DNA of 64,000 nucleotides from Clostridia bacterium (GCA_018434325.1 JAHDPO010000004.1:327416-391415); one strand, 5' to 3'. Positions 19,697 to 29,773 are shown, counted from the first letter of the stretch. The notes: generated by a model not told the origin, from the letters alone. Numbers and translations are program-made.

Positions 19697-20263
19697 TTAA
19701 AACTGAATATCTGCACGTTTAAGCATTTTTCCATAAATCCTGATCAGCTCCGGCTCGCCGGAACGGGCCGCCGCTTCCGTTAAAGGCACCCAGGCCACAC
19801 CGCTGTTTTCCTCACGGCATACGGTCAAACTCTCCGCCTCCGACGCCTGCAAAAGGTAAGCGGCATTAAGATGCAAATGGGCGCTGACGTACCGGCTTTT
19901 CTTCATATGTCCATAGACGGGAATAATATCCAAAGAAGCCATTGCCGGCAGCAACAAACGGACTTGCCCCACCCCCGTCTCTTCCGCTGCTTCCTTCAGC
20001 GCGATAGCCGCCAGGTCCTCATCGCCGTCGGCATGACCGCCGGTCCAGGTCCAGGTGCGATAAATATTATGATGCACCATAAGGATTTTATCTAAATTTT
20101 CATTAAGAATCAACCCGGAACTGGTCAAATGGGCGACCAGATTTTCCCTGGTCAAGATGTCAGAATGCCGGAGACAAAGCTGTAAAATCAGCTCTTTATC
20201 CGCCGTCTCCTGAAGGCAGCCGGGCAAAAACTCCCTGATTTGTTTCACATAAGTCTTATCCAC
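19697..20263 (-). CDS. NUDIX hydrolase
   Basis: Hydrolyses a nucleoside diphosphate linked to another group; substrate not predictable. The Nudix box is complete: G, five residues, E, seven residues, KEAAEETGV (residues about 76-98), with Lys in place of the first Arg. GTG start after GGGAG. It ends 7 nt before the exporter gene and probably shares its transcript. Confidence 0.88.
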   Translation of the reverse strand: MDKTYVKQIREFLPGCLQETADKELILQLCLRHSDILTRENLVAHLTSSGLILNENLDKILMVHHNIYRTWTWTGGHADGDEDLAAIALKEAAEETGVGQVRLLLPAMASLDIIPVYGHMKKSRYVSAHLHLNAAYLLQASEAESLTVCREENSGVAWVPLTEAAARSGEPELIRIYGKMLKRADIQF

Positions 20264-20279
20264 TCCTACTCCCTCTCTC

Positions 20280-21599
20280 TCATATTAAGCTGCGCTGCCG
20301 CCACAGACCCCGGCGCCAGCGCCAAAGATAGATCATCGCCCGAAACACCTCGTCAAAAGCCATGACCGCCCAAATACCTACCAGGCCATAGCCGGCCCGT
20401 ACCCCGAATACATAGCAGCCCGTAACTTCGATCAGCCAGACGCAAAGAATGCCGGAGACTACGGGAAAGCGAATATCGCCGGCGGCCTGCAGGGAACGAA
20501 CCATCACCATATTGACGGCCCGGCCGGCTTCCAACGGAATATCGATCAGCAAAATCTTTTTACCCAAAGCAATGACCTGAGGATCCTGCGTAAATAAACC
20601 AAAGAGATGCTCCGACAGAAGAAAAATGATCACCGACATGGTGCAAGAGATCATCACCGCCAGGCCCGCCGTTTTGCTGACTTGCTTGTCCACCTTATCT
20701 TTTTCGCCGGCGCCGATACGATAGCCCACCAAAATCTGGGTGGCTTGAGCCAGGGCCAGTGAATATAAAAAAGATAAATTGGCAAACATCTTACTATAAA
20801 TACCGGCAGCCACCACCGGCGTGCCGAAAGTATTGATCATGCGCAAAATGCAAACCTGGGCGGAAGTATAGGATAAGGAATCCCCTCCCGCCGGCAGTCC
20901 GATGGATAAAAGTCTTTTTTCCTGAGCAAAAGGAAAGGGTTTAAGATAGGCTGCCGATATCTTCAGCTGCCGGCGGCGGCGCAAAAGCCAGACAAACAAA
21001 AACAGGCCCGCCAAACGGGCAAAATTACTGGAATAGGCCACGCCTCTGAGGCCTAAAGACGGCAAAGGTCCAAAGCCATGAATCAGCAGAGCATTGCCGG
21101 CAATATTCAGCACATTCATTACAGCGGAGATACCTAATGCTTCCTTCAACCAGCCATTGCTGCGGAAAATAGCGGAAAACGTCATAAAAACAGCCGGCAA
21201 AACCAGGCAGCTGCCCACGATATTCATATATTGGCAGGCCTGGTCAAAAGCGTCCTGGGGCACCTGCATCCAGGTGAAAATACTGCCCTTGGCAGCCAAT
21301 AAAATCCCGCCGATCAAAAGGCCCAGGAGCATGTTGGTCAGCAAAGCCAGGCTGGCTACCTGATTCATTTTTTCCCGCTGATCCGCCCCTTTGTATTGGG
21401 AAAACAGAATGACGGTTGCCGTGTTGACTACGCCAAAAGACAGGAGCAGCACATTGAGAACTTGATTGCTGTTGCCGATGGCGGCCACCGCCGTTTGGGA
21501 ATAGCGGCTGATCATAAACTGATCGGCATTGCCCACCAGCATTTGCAAAATCAATTCAAAAAAAATCGGCCATGTCATTTCTAACAGGCCTCGTTCCAC
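20280..21599 (-). CDS. MATE-family efflux transporter
   Basis: Twelve-helix cation-coupled drug or metabolite exporter. The N-terminal family pattern (GLLEMTWPIFFELIL) and repeated MATE elements with a second half starting near GLPAGGDS are visible. The frame extends to a TTG at 21698, but family conservation begins at about the GTG at 21599, giving 439 aa, a normal length. The ribosome site is poor at either start, so the 5' end is uncertain. Confidence 0.85.
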   Translation of the reverse strand: MERGLLEMTWPIFFELILQMLVGNADQFMISRYSQTAVAAIGNSNQVLNVLLLSFGVVNTATVILFSQYKGADQREKMNQVASLALLTNMLLGLLIGGILLAAKGSIFTWMQVPQDAFDQACQYMNIVGSCLVLPAVFMTFSAIFRSNGWLKEALGISAVMNVLNIAGNALLIHGFGPLPSLGLRGVAYSSNFARLAGLFLFVWLLRRRRQLKISAAYLKPFPFAQEKRLLSIGLPAGGDSLSYTSAQVCILRMINTFGTPVVAAGIYSKMFANLSFLYSLALAQATQILVGYRIGAGEKDKVDKQVSKTAGLAVMISCTMSVIIFLLSEHLFGLFTQDPQVIALGKKILLIDIPLEAGRAVNMVMVRSLQAAGDIRFPVVSGILCVWLIEVTGCYVFGVRAGYGLVGIWAVMAFDEVFRAMIYLWRWRRGLWRQRSLI

Positions 21600-21772
21600 C
21601 TTAGGTTTTATGCCTTTTCCCCCGTTTCCGCACTCAATCTTCGGCCATTTCGTAATTATTATATGATGAAATTTGGCCGTTGTATATAGAGGGAACAAAT
21701 AATCGATATTTTTCGTCTTATAACGTATCAGTAGAAAATTTTTCTTACCTCTGAGCGTTTCAACGAGGCAGG

Positions 21773-21835
21773 GGATATGCCCACCGTCTGAAAATATAAG
21801 CGCAGCCCGCCAGCTGAAAAGGCGGGGGCATATCC
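21773..21835. other. Nested inverted repeat between yunB and the MATE gene
   Basis: GGATATGCCC at 21773-21782 and its exact complement at 21826-21835 enclose a second stem, CCCGCC (21806-21811) with GGCGGG (21821-21826). No T tract follows on either strand, so this is not an ordinary terminator; it may be a structured RNA or a DNA-binding dyad. Confidence 0.6.
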
Positions 21836-21850
21836 GGCTTTCTCGTTATA

Positions 21851-22660
21851 TTAAGGATATTGCTCCGCCAAAGCCGTCGGTCCCGAAAACAAACCGCTGC
21901 CGGGAGCCAAATAAACCTCCGGCACCTTGCCCACGATAACAGAATCGGCCACAGGCAGCCTTAAGCCTGCCTTTTCCTTATGGGACATAAAAGGCAGCAC
22001 AATTTGCACATCTGTTTGTATATCCATATATATTGTATGCTTAACCTGGTTGATACCGGCTTGCTGAAAGCTGTCCTCTACTTTTATATCGACTATGCCC
22101 ATCGGCTTGATGGGGATTTTGAGAACCGGTCCATAGTTGGCCAGGAGATAAATACCCGTTGCCTGGCCCAGAGGAACTTCGACGACTCTTTGCTCCATCT
22201 CTATTAAATGCTCTTTAATAGCGGCGGCGCTGGCCGTCACCAGCAGTCCCAGCTTGGCGCTGTCGACCTTGAGATAAATCAGCTGGCTGCTTTCATCCTG
22301 GCGGTAGATGACCAGTTCCTGATAATCAATTTCCGGCAGTATCTCCTGATACATGGTTCTGTAAATGATCTCCGTGGCCATCTGGTGGGCCGCCAAAGAG
22401 GCAATATCGATTACCGCCGGCTTCAGCCGGTTATCCACAAAAGCAACAGCATAAAAAACCAGCCACAGCACTAAGGCCACAGCGGCATAGCCGATTATCC
22501 TCCGGCGGTTCCTTTCGCCGCCCCGGCCCCTTTCCGTCCCTTCTGCTTTTCCCTTGCCCGGCGCTGCCGTTTGCCACGCGGGCCGCCGGATTGGGCGGCC
22601 TGCCGGCAGCCGCCGCAGCCGCCAGCCACCCCGGAATTGCAGCTTTTTCCTTCTCAGCAT
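21851..22660 (-). CDS. yunB: YunB-like sporulation protein
   Basis: Bacillus YunB is a mother-cell membrane protein of unknown biochemical role made under sigma-E. Here a very basic N-terminus (about 1-50) precedes one membrane segment (about 53-72). After it come the family features NRLKPAVIDIASLAAHQMAT and VPLGQATG, and a C-terminal LPVADSVIVGKVPEVYL. At 269 aa it is near the family length, with an unusually Arg/Gly-rich cytoplasmic head. Divergent from the penicillin-binding protein gene. No clear sigma-E promoter was found. Confidence 0.8.
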   Translation of the reverse strand: MLRRKKLQFRGGWRLRRLPAGRPIRRPAWQTAAPGKGKAEGTERGRGGERNRRRIIGYAAVALVLWLVFYAVAFVDNRLKPAVIDIASLAAHQMATEIIYRTMYQEILPEIDYQELVIYRQDESSQLIYLKVDSAKLGLLVTASAAAIKEHLIEMEQRVVEVPLGQATGIYLLANYGPVLKIPIKPMGIVDIKVEDSFQQAGINQVKHTIYMDIQTDVQIVLPFMSHKEKAGLRLPVADSVIVGKVPEVYLAPGSGLFSGPTALAEQYP

Positions 22661-22757
22661 GGACTCTCCTTCTCTTTACTCTATAGCCATTTGAATATTT
22701 TGTGATATAATGATTTTTGTAGATTTGCAGGTATATCCCACTAAGGAGGAATATGTT

Positions 22758-25622
22758 ATGGCAGCGAGCAAAGGCAAAGGCCGCCGCAAACCAGTTAAAA
22801 TCGCCGGCCGGATACTTTCGCTGATTTTCTTTATTTGCGTTATTCTTGGTTTTGTGGCCGCCGGTTTGGTAGGCGGTTACGTCTACAACGTAATTAATTC
22901 TATGCCGGATATGGATCTCACAGTACTTTCCGGCGAGCTGACCACTTATGTTTATGACCGCAGCAATGAGCAGATCGGCGTTTTTCATTCCGAAAAAGAC
23001 AGGGTTCCTTTAGAACCTACGGAAATCCCCTTGCGAATGAAGCAAGCCATTGTATCTATCGAAGATCAGCGTTTTTTCCAGCACAAGGGCGTGGATCCCA
23101 TCCGTATACTGGGCGCCGCCCGTGCTAATCTGCTTTCCGGCAGCCGGGGTCAGGGAGCCAGCACCATCACTATGCAGGTTGCCCGTTTAGTCATCCTGGA
23201 TGTAAGCAATACGGATAAGAGCTACGACCGCAAAATTCAGGAAGCCTATATCGCCATGAAGCTTGAGAAGGTTTACTCCAAGGAGCAGATTCTGGCTTTC
23301 TATTTAAACAATGTCTACTATGGCCAGCGGGCTTACAGCTGCGCCACCGCCGCTCAAAATTACTTTGATAAGGATATCAATGACCTGAGTATCGGCGAAT
23401 ACGCTTTCCTGGCCGGCGTTGTCAACGGCCCCGGCGTCTTTGATCCCTTCCGCAATATGGACAAGGCCAAAAACCGTCAGGCCATCGTTCTTAATGAAAT
23501 GGTGAAAATGGGCTACATCAGCGACGAGGAGGCCAAGGTCGCCAAAGAGGCTCCTTTAAATGTAGTCAAAGCCACCAGCAGTGTGGAAGACCGGGATTTT
23601 GCCAACCAGTCCTTCCTTGATTACACCTTCAATGAAGCCTGCAAAATTTTAGGCATCGATCAATCCAACGCCATCCGGATGTATACCGGCGGCTACCGCA
23701 TCTACACCACTTTAGATGTGGTTACCCAGGCCAAGGCCGAAGAGCTGTATGCCAACGATGAGAAATTCCCCAAGGTCAAGGGTGAAGGCAAACTCATCCA
23801 ATCGGCCATGGTGGTGACCAATGTCAAAAACGGCGAGATTCTCATGATGATCGGCGGCAGAAATATTAACGAAGTCCGCGGCTTCAATCGTGCCGTCGAC
23901 GCTCTGCGCCAGCCCGGTTCTTCCTTTAAGCCTGTGGTGGTTTACGGGCCGGCACTGGAGATGGGCTGGAATCCCGGCAACGTGCTTGACGATTATCCCG
24001 ACGGCTTTATGGTGGCAGAAAAGAAATTCGTCAACAGCGACAATACTTACCGGGGTCTGGTGACCCTGCGGGCCGCCGTTCAAAGCTCCCTTAACACCAT
24101 CGCCGTCAAGCTCATCGAGCAAATCGGCGTAGAAAACGGTATTGCCTTCGCCAAAAAGCTGGGCATTACCAGCCTGGTGGAATCTGGCAGCTACAACGAC
24201 TTAGGTCCGGCTGTAGCTCTGGGCGGCGTCACCAAAGGCGTTTCTCCCCTGGAGCTGACTGCCGCTTTTGCCACCTTCTCTAATGGCGGCGTTTACAATA
24301 AACCTTTTGCGATCCGCCGTATCGAGGATTACAAAGGCAACGTGCTTTATGAGCACACCTTGGAAAGCCATGTGGCTATGTCGCCTCAGACGGCCTACCT
24401 GATGACGGATATGCTGGTATCCGCCGTATCCAGCGGTACCGGTACGAGAGCCCGGCTGGACCGCCCCACTGCCGGTAAGACCGGCACCACCTCTCTTAAC
24501 GTCGACGCCTGGTTTGCCGGTTTTACCCCCGATCTGGCCGCTGCCGTCTGGATGGGCTATGATATCTCTGAGAAAATGCCCGGCGTCTTCGGCGGCACCT
24601 ATTGCGCTCCCGTCTGGAAGGAAATCATGGCGGTGGCCCACCGCGATCTGCCGGTGACCAACTTCCCTGTGCCGGAAAACATCAGAACGGTTACGATCGA
24701 CGCCAAATCCGGCATGCTGCCTTCGGAGCTGACGCCAAAAGAGTTCACGATTTCCGAGAAATTCAATGGCGATTACGTTCCTACGGAAGAGTCAAACGTC
24801 TGGGTACAGGCTCCCGTATGCGCCGACAGCGGCCTTTTGCTGACGGACAATTGCCCTCATACGGAGCTGAAGACCTTCCTGCGGCGGCAAGTGCCTTGGG
24901 TAGGCGATATCGCTCCCCAGGATGCCATACTGGAAGTACCCACGGAGTATTGCAACATTCACGGTCCCGGCGGCTATATCGATTCCCCCGGCGACGGCTC
25001 CACGCCCCTCAGGCTCTATAGCCATGTGGACAGAGGCAACGACCAGACTACGGTAAGCCTCTCCTGGTATGCCGCTAAAGCCGACGCCAATACCACCTTC
25101 CATATCTACAGGGCTACGGAGCCCAGAACCCCTGTCAACGCTGCCACCAGGATCGCTGTGCTCAACAGCACAAGCGCTACTTATACCGATGCCTTTAATC
25201 CTACGGATTACGGCACCTATTACTATTACATGCAGGCCATCGACAAGACCAACGGCGAGGTGCTGGGTTCCTCCCCGGAGACTAAAGCCGTCATCGGCGA
25301 GCTGCCCGGCGGCAATCCTCAGACCTCTCCCCGTTTGGAGGGCGCTTTGATACCCTACGGCTCCAAGCATGCCGTCCAGCTGCTGTGGAATGAGATCAAT
25401 CCCGGCAACCATGCCGTTTATCAGATCTATCGTTCCGAGGACCCCGGATTTGATATCAGTGCCTCCACCCTGCTTGCTGCCGCCGGCAATCTGGAAACCA
25501 ATTCCTATACCGACACCTCTGTGGAAAGCGGCAAAACCTACTACTACCGGGTAGCCGGCATGGATATGACCCTGAATACACCTATATCCCCTTCCAGCCG
25601 GCTGTATGCCACGATACCTTGA
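22758..25622 (+). CDS. Class A penicillin-binding protein (PBP1A type) with C-terminal fibronectin-like modules
   Basis: Bifunctional peptidoglycan polymerase. After a membrane anchor (about 15-40) comes the glycosyltransferase domain (EDQRFFQHKGVD with the catalytic Glu, GASTITMQVAR). The transpeptidase domain has SxxK in GSSFKPVV, SxN in SSLN and GKTGTT. The last about 200 residues form two repeated units rich in Tyr/Thr/Pro (TYYYYMQAIDK and KTYYYRVAGMD at equivalent places), typical of fibronectin type III. The ATG at 22758 is 7 nt after AAGGAGGA; an upstream in-frame ATG is not supported. The next gene set encodes D-Ala-D-Lac precursor synthesis, on which this enzyme would have to act when resistance is induced. 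Confidence 0.93.
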   Translation: MAASKGKGRRKPVKIAGRILSLIFFICVILGFVAAGLVGGYVYNVINSMPDMDLTVLSGELTTYVYDRSNEQIGVFHSEKDRVPLEPTEIPLRMKQAIVSIEDQRFFQHKGVDPIRILGAARANLLSGSRGQGASTITMQVARLVILDVSNTDKSYDRKIQEAYIAMKLEKVYSKEQILAFYLNNVYYGQRAYSCATAAQNYFDKDINDLSIGEYAFLAGVVNGPGVFDPFRNMDKAKNRQAIVLNEMVKMGYISDEEAKVAKEAPLNVVKATSSVEDRDFANQSFLDYTFNEACKILGIDQSNAIRMYTGGYRIYTTLDVVTQAKAEELYANDEKFPKVKGEGKLIQSAMVVTNVKNGEILMMIGGRNINEVRGFNRAVDALRQPGSSFKPVVVYGPALEMGWNPGNVLDDYPDGFMVAEKKFVNSDNTYRGLVTLRAAVQSSLNTIAVKLIEQIGVENGIAFAKKLGITSLVESGSYNDLGPAVALGGVTKGVSPLELTAAFATFSNGGVYNKPFAIRRIEDYKGNVLYEHTLESHVAMSPQTAYLMTDMLVSAVSSGTGTRARLDRPTAGKTGTTSLNVDAWFAGFTPDLAAAVWMGYDISEKMPGVFGGTYCAPVWKEIMAVAHRDLPVTNFPVPENIRTVTIDAKSGMLPSELTPKEFTISEKFNGDYVPTEESNVWVQAPVCADSGLLLTDNCPHTELKTFLRRQVPWVGDIAPQDAILEVPTEYCNIHGPGGYIDSPGDGSTPLRLYSHVDRGNDQTTVSLSWYAAKADANTTFHIYRATEPRTPVNAATRIAVLNSTSATYTDAFNPTDYGTYYYYMQAIDKTNGEVLGSSPETKAVIGELPGGNPQTSPRLEGALIPYGSKHAVQLLWNEINPGNHAVYQIYRSEDPGFDISASTLLAAAGNLETNSYTDTSVESGKTYYYRVAGMDMTLNTPISPSSRLYATIP

Positions 25623-25657
25623 TTTTGGGTAGGCAGTTGTTTTAAGTTAGATACAAA

Positions 25658-25699
25658 GGACAGCGTCAGGATAAATCCTGCATGCTGTCCTTTTCTTTT
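25658..25699 (+). terminator. Terminator of the penicillin-binding protein gene
   Basis: GGACAGC...GCTGTCC outer stem with an inner CAGGAT/ATCCTG stem, followed by TTTTCTTTT. It separates the gene from the convergent van operon end. Confidence 0.85.
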
Positions 25700-25709
25700 G
25701 GTGCTTTAC

Positions 25710-26318
25710 CTAGGCAACCGTAAAATTAAAATAAGTGTTCGGGTATGGTTCATTTCTTAATACATAGTGCCACCATTCGAAGCAATATGGCTTAAACCCA
25801 CTGTTTTCCATGATGGAACGCAGGCGCCTGCGATTTTCTGCTTCCATTTCTATAATCCCTTTTGCCTCATGGTGCGAACGCTCATCCATAAAGTCGAAAC
25901 CACTTCCCATAGGGACAAGAGCCCCCGTATCCAAGTGGTAAAGCGTAAGATCGATTGCACTGCCACGGCTATGGCTTGATTGCGACGCCACATATCCCTT
26001 TGTAACCATCTCAGCCCGCTCAATATTCGGATAGTATCTTTCTTTGGTGAGATTGTCCTCCGGTTGATTTGCCCAACGCATGAAACAATCTACCGCACGT
26101 TTAGGCCGATAGCCGTCCCATAACAGCAAACCATACCCAAGAGATCTTGCTCGCTTCTGCGCCTCCTGCAGCGCAAGGGCTAAGGCCTGTGTTCCCACTA
26201 TACGATTAACCTCATATCCGTCTACCGGTTTCCCTGTGAAATTGTCCCATGTGGCATATTTTACATCCCAGCGAACTCCCTGCAACATTTCATCTAAATA
26301 AACAAACCCCTTTTCCAT
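25710..26318 (-). CDS. vanX: D-Ala-D-Ala dipeptidase VanX
   Basis: Zinc dipeptidase that destroys host D-Ala-D-Ala so that only D-Ala-D-Lac enters cell-wall precursors. The metal and active-site motifs are SSHSRGSAIDLTL (His and Asp ligands) and FEWWHY (catalytic Glu and His ligand). 202 aa equals the enterococcal enzyme. It starts 6 nt after the ligase gene, last in the resistance operon. Confidence 0.96.
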   Translation of the reverse strand: MEKGFVYLDEMLQGVRWDVKYATWDNFTGKPVDGYEVNRIVGTQALALALQEAQKRARSLGYGLLLWDGYRPKRAVDCFMRWANQPEDNLTKERYYPNIERAEMVTKGYVASQSSHSRGSAIDLTLYHLDTGALVPMGSGFDFMDERSHHEAKGIIEMEAENRRRLRSIMENSGFKPYCFEWWHYVLRNEPYPNTYFNFTVA

Positions 26319-26323
26319 ACCGG

Positions 26324-27355
26324 TTACCTCTTTAGAGCTAATACGATCAGCCGGTCAATCAGTTCGGACAGCGATATACCCGCAGCGGCCATCATACGGG
26401 GATAACGGCTATAAGAGGTGAATCCGGGCAAGGTATTGACCTCGTTGAGTACAATGCCACCGTCCTCCTGTAAGAACATATCAACACGGGAAAGGCCTTT
26501 ACAGCCAAGGGCCCCATATATTTTTTTTGCCGTTTCCTGTATCCGTCTGCGCTCCTCTGCAGGCAGGTCTGCGGGGACAGTTATAACTGCGTTTTCCGAG
26601 CCTTTTTCCGGCTCATCTTCCTGATGAATGCGAAAGATACCGTGCCGCAGCCTAATTTGGTCTACCTCGCCAACAACCAACTCAGAACCGTTTCCCAATA
26701 CGGCGCAACCCACCTCACAGCCTAAAATTGCCTGCTCAATTAAGACTTTGCTATCATATTGCTTTGCTGCTTTAACCGCAGCAGCCAACTCATCGGCGTT
26801 TCCCACTTTTGTCACGCCAAAAGAGGAACCCGACCGTGCCGGTTTCACAAAAACAGGATAGATCAGCTCATCAGTCATAGGTTTGTCAACATCGCCGATA
26901 ATCCGGAAAGCAGGAGTATCTATACCGGCGTTTTTTGCAACGATATATGCCAGCGATTTATCCATGCAGATTGCGGAACTGGGAATATCACAGCCCACAT
27001 AAGGAATGCCGGCTAGTTCAAGCAGACCTTGTATTTCGCCATCTTCCCCCGACTTGCCATGCAGAACGGGAAATACCACATCAATGGACCTGATTTCATA
27101 TTCATAGCCTTTCATTAGAAGCAATCCCTGTGTTTTCTTATCCGGAAAAATTGCAGCCAAGCTGCAATCGCTATTTTCCCATTCTACACAAGGCCTTGCG
27201 CACATTTTCCAAACGCCGGATTTTGTGATGCCAATGTAAATCGGCTCGTATTTTTCAGTATCAATATTTGCGGCAATTTCTATTGCGGATTTTACCGACA
27301 CGTCATGCTCCTCCGAACAACCGCCAAACAGGATTGCAACCTTTAATCTATCCAT
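26324..27355 (-). CDS. D-alanine--D-lactate ligase, VanA/VanB group
   Basis: ATP-grasp ligase that makes D-Ala-D-Lac, the basis of high-level vancomycin resistance. The N-terminus LFGGCSEEHDVSVKSAIEI and the C-terminal LNEVNTLPGFTSYSRYPRMM are as in VanA and VanB. The omega-loop region (QIRLRHGIFRIHQE) is of the D-lactate kind, not the D-serine VanC/E/G kind. From memory the sequence is intermediate between VanA and VanB, so I leave the letter open. 343 aa matches both. Its start overlaps vanH by 8 nt. Confidence 0.95.
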   Translation of the reverse strand: MDRLKVAILFGGCSEEHDVSVKSAIEIAANIDTEKYEPIYIGITKSGVWKMCARPCVEWENSDCSLAAIFPDKKTQGLLLMKGYEYEIRSIDVVFPVLHGKSGEDGEIQGLLELAGIPYVGCDIPSSAICMDKSLAYIVAKNAGIDTPAFRIIGDVDKPMTDELIYPVFVKPARSGSSFGVTKVGNADELAAAVKAAKQYDSKVLIEQAILGCEVGCAVLGNGSELVVGEVDQIRLRHGIFRIHQEDEPEKGSENAVITVPADLPAEERRRIQETAKKIYGALGCKGLSRVDMFLQEDGGIVLNEVNTLPGFTSYSRYPRMMAAAGISLSELIDRLIVLALKR

Positions 27356-28316
27356 GGGTCAAGCTCCTTTCAAAATTCAAACAGTTCTTAATTGTTTTAA
27401 GAACGGTATCATACAGCGCCCCTTCGGTATAGTAAGCCGTATGCGGTGTAATTATCACATTCGGCATACCTTGAAGTTTCAGTAAGAATTGATTATCCAT
27501 TGGTTTGTCCGTGCAGTCAAAATAGAAGAGTCCTTCCTCTCCCTCCAATACATCCAATGCGGCCCCGCCCAGTTTTCCGTTTTCCAAGGCTTTAATAAGC
27601 GCATCGGTATCGATAAGCGCGCCGCGTCCCGTATTGACAATAAACGCTCCTTGCTTCATTCTTTTTATTTGTTCGCGCCCGATAATATAGTGCGTATCCG
27701 CACCCAGGGGCAGATGCAGCGTAATGATATCACTGTTGTGCAGCAATGCCTCAAGCGAAACATAGTCTGCCGTTATTTTCTGGTTGCGGTCATAAGCCAA
27801 CACTTGGCATCCAAATCCGCGCAGCCGATTAATAACCGCTTTGCCTATGCCACCGGTTCCCAGCACACCGACAGTCATATCCCGCAATTCTTTTCCACGG
27901 GTGCTGTCTAACCTGAAATCATATTTTTCCACAGAACGCACAATAGACTTTGCGTTGCGTATCGCCATCAACATCAGCATCAGGGTATAATCGGCAACAC
28001 CGTCCGGCGAATATGCCACATTACCAACAGTGATACCCATTTTTTGGGCGGCATTTATATCTATGTGATTGCAGCCGATACTGCGGGTAGAAATATATTT
28101 TACTCCCGCATTTTTCAGCGCGGCAATAGTGGATTCTGAAACCCGGGACTTGTGTCCCACGCTGATGCATTGATCACCCGTTACTAACTTCGCATTGGTT
28201 TCCGATACGGCGTCGCTTATAATAGTGGGCACGACGCCAAAGCGGGGCGACAGCCTGCGAAACACATCCGCCTCGTCCTGGCCACATCCATAAATCGTAA
28301 CTCCGGATTTTTCCAT
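27348..28316 (-). CDS. vanH: D-lactate dehydrogenase VanH
   Basis: Reduces pyruvate to D-lactate for the adjacent ligase. Residues about 145-175 hold the NAD-binding GVLGTGGIGKAVINRL. The catalytic Arg (NTGRGALID), Glu (DVLEGEEGLF) and His (ITPHTAYYTE) of the 2-hydroxyacid dehydrogenase family are present. 322 aa as in enterococci. GC content by eye is lower than in surrounding chromosomal genes, as for the whole island. Confidence 0.95.
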   Translation of the reverse strand: MEKSGVTIYGCGQDEADVFRRLSPRFGVVPTIISDAVSETNAKLVTGDQCISVGHKSRVSESTIAALKNAGVKYISTRSIGCNHIDINAAQKMGITVGNVAYSPDGVADYTLMLMLMAIRNAKSIVRSVEKYDFRLDSTRGKELRDMTVGVLGTGGIGKAVINRLRGFGCQVLAYDRNQKITADYVSLEALLHNSDIITLHLPLGADTHYIIGREQIKRMKQGAFIVNTGRGALIDTDALIKALENGKLGGAALDVLEGEEGLFYFDCTDKPMDNQFLLKLQGMPNVIITPHTAYYTEGALYDTVLKTIKNCLNFERSLTHG

Positions 28317-28378
28317 GGCTGAGCTTTATCCTTTCTTTTTGAATCACCTGTGAAAATCACTTCCAGAGAAGCGGGAAG

Positions 28379-29773
28379 CTAAAGAAGCGCCCTTACAATC
28401 TCTTCAGTATGCATGCCGCGAGAGCCTTTGACCAGAACCGTGTCGCCGGGAGACAAAATGGATTTCAACTCTGCTGCGGCCTGATCGTTATTGTCAAAAA
28501 CGCGGCAGTCGATCCCGGACCGGACGGAACGGGCGCCCTCGGCCATCACCTTCGCCTGCGGGCCGACGGTAAATAAAATATCGACTCCGCTTTCCGCGGC
28601 AAAGACGCCGACTTCAAAATGCGCCTGCCCGGAATATTCCCCAAGTTCGAGCATATCCGCTAATACGGCTACTCTGCGGCCAGCCAAAAACCCCGCAAGG
28701 ACGCTCAGGATGCTTTTGGCTGCAGCGGGACTGGAGTTGTAGGAATCGTCGATGACGGTAACCTCGCCCACATGGTAAATCTGCTGGCGCATGGCCAGCG
28801 GGCGGTAATCCCTGAGCGCAGCGGCAGCCAAGGCCAAGGGCACACCCAGCCGCTCCGCCACGGCAAGAGCGGCAAGTGCATCCAGAGCAAGGTGCATGCC
28901 AAGTGCTGGCAGGGTTACATCGACCCACTCCCCTTTCGAAGAAATACAGCGGAAAACGGTGGTTTCCTTTTGAACCGTAATCTCCTCTGCGCGAAAATCG
29001 CACCAAGACGCCGTACCGAAAAAGATGGTCTCATACGGCAGCTTTCCGCGAAGACCGGCGAGCAGCGGGTCGTCCCCATTTAAAAACAGCACAGAATCCT
29101 GTGTAAACCGGTCAGTGATGTGCAGTTTCTCCCGCAAGATGTTTTCCTGCGTTTTAAGCTGGCCGATGTGAGCAATTCCGATGTTGGTAATAACAGCGTA
29201 CTTAGGCTCGGCGACCCCTGCAAGGCGCGCCATTTCACCGAATTCGCTTATTCCCATCTCCACCGCTGCTGCTTCGTGCTCCTTGGAAAACTCGAACATC
29301 GTTAGCGGCAGTCCGATCTCGCTATTGCGATTTCCCTTCGTCTTCATTACGTTGTATCTTGCAGAGAGTGTAAGGGCAGTCATTTCTTTCGTCGTTGTCT
29401 TCCCGGCGCTCCCCGTGATTCCAACCACCGGGATGGGGAATCTCTTCTTATAAGCGGCGGCAATGCGCTGGAGTGCCGTCTGAGTCGAATCCACCGCAAT
29501 CCAGGCTTCTTTCGCTTCCATCCGAGTATGCTCCTGCGTCAGCGCCGCTACTGCGCCTGAGGCGAATACGGTGGGCAGAAAGGTGTGGGCATTCGTCCTT
29601 TTTCCTTTGAGGGGGACAAACAGGGAACCGTCGACCACCTCCCGGTTATCGGTCACCACCGACGTTACTATCGTATCCGGATTCCCGCAGAGCAATTTTC
29701 CGCCACAAGCGGCGGAGATTTGGCGTACTGTCATCTCCATTGCAATAAGAACCTCGTCACTCTTTTTTTGCAC
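28379..29773 (-). CDS. murF: UDP-MurNAc-tripeptide:D-alanyl-D-X ligase MurF, van-cluster copy
   Basis: Adds the terminal dipeptide or depsipeptide to UDP-MurNAc-tripeptide. The Mur-ligase ATP loop GITGSAGKTTTKEMT, the NGDDPLL loop and the DDSYNSSPAA segment are intact, and 464 aa is normal. The GTG at 29773 follows AAGGAGG by 9 nt; a nearby ATG is out of frame. Being first of the inducible murF-vanH-ligase-vanX unit, it is probably a version suited to D-Ala-D-Lac. murF is, as I recall, found in some environmental van clusters but not in enterococcal vanA or vanB. Confidence 0.93.
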   Translation of the reverse strand: MQKKSDEVLIAMEMTVRQISAACGGKLLCGNPDTIVTSVVTDNREVVDGSLFVPLKGKRTNAHTFLPTVFASGAVAALTQEHTRMEAKEAWIAVDSTQTALQRIAAAYKKRFPIPVVGITGSAGKTTTKEMTALTLSARYNVMKTKGNRNSEIGLPLTMFEFSKEHEAAAVEMGISEFGEMARLAGVAEPKYAVITNIGIAHIGQLKTQENILREKLHITDRFTQDSVLFLNGDDPLLAGLRGKLPYETIFFGTASWCDFRAEEITVQKETTVFRCISSKGEWVDVTLPALGMHLALDALAALAVAERLGVPLALAAAALRDYRPLAMRQQIYHVGEVTVIDDSYNSSPAAAKSILSVLAGFLAGRRVAVLADMLELGEYSGQAHFEVGVFAAESGVDILFTVGPQAKVMAEGARSVRSGIDCRVFDNNDQAAAELKSILSPGDTVLVKGSRGMHTEEIVRALL

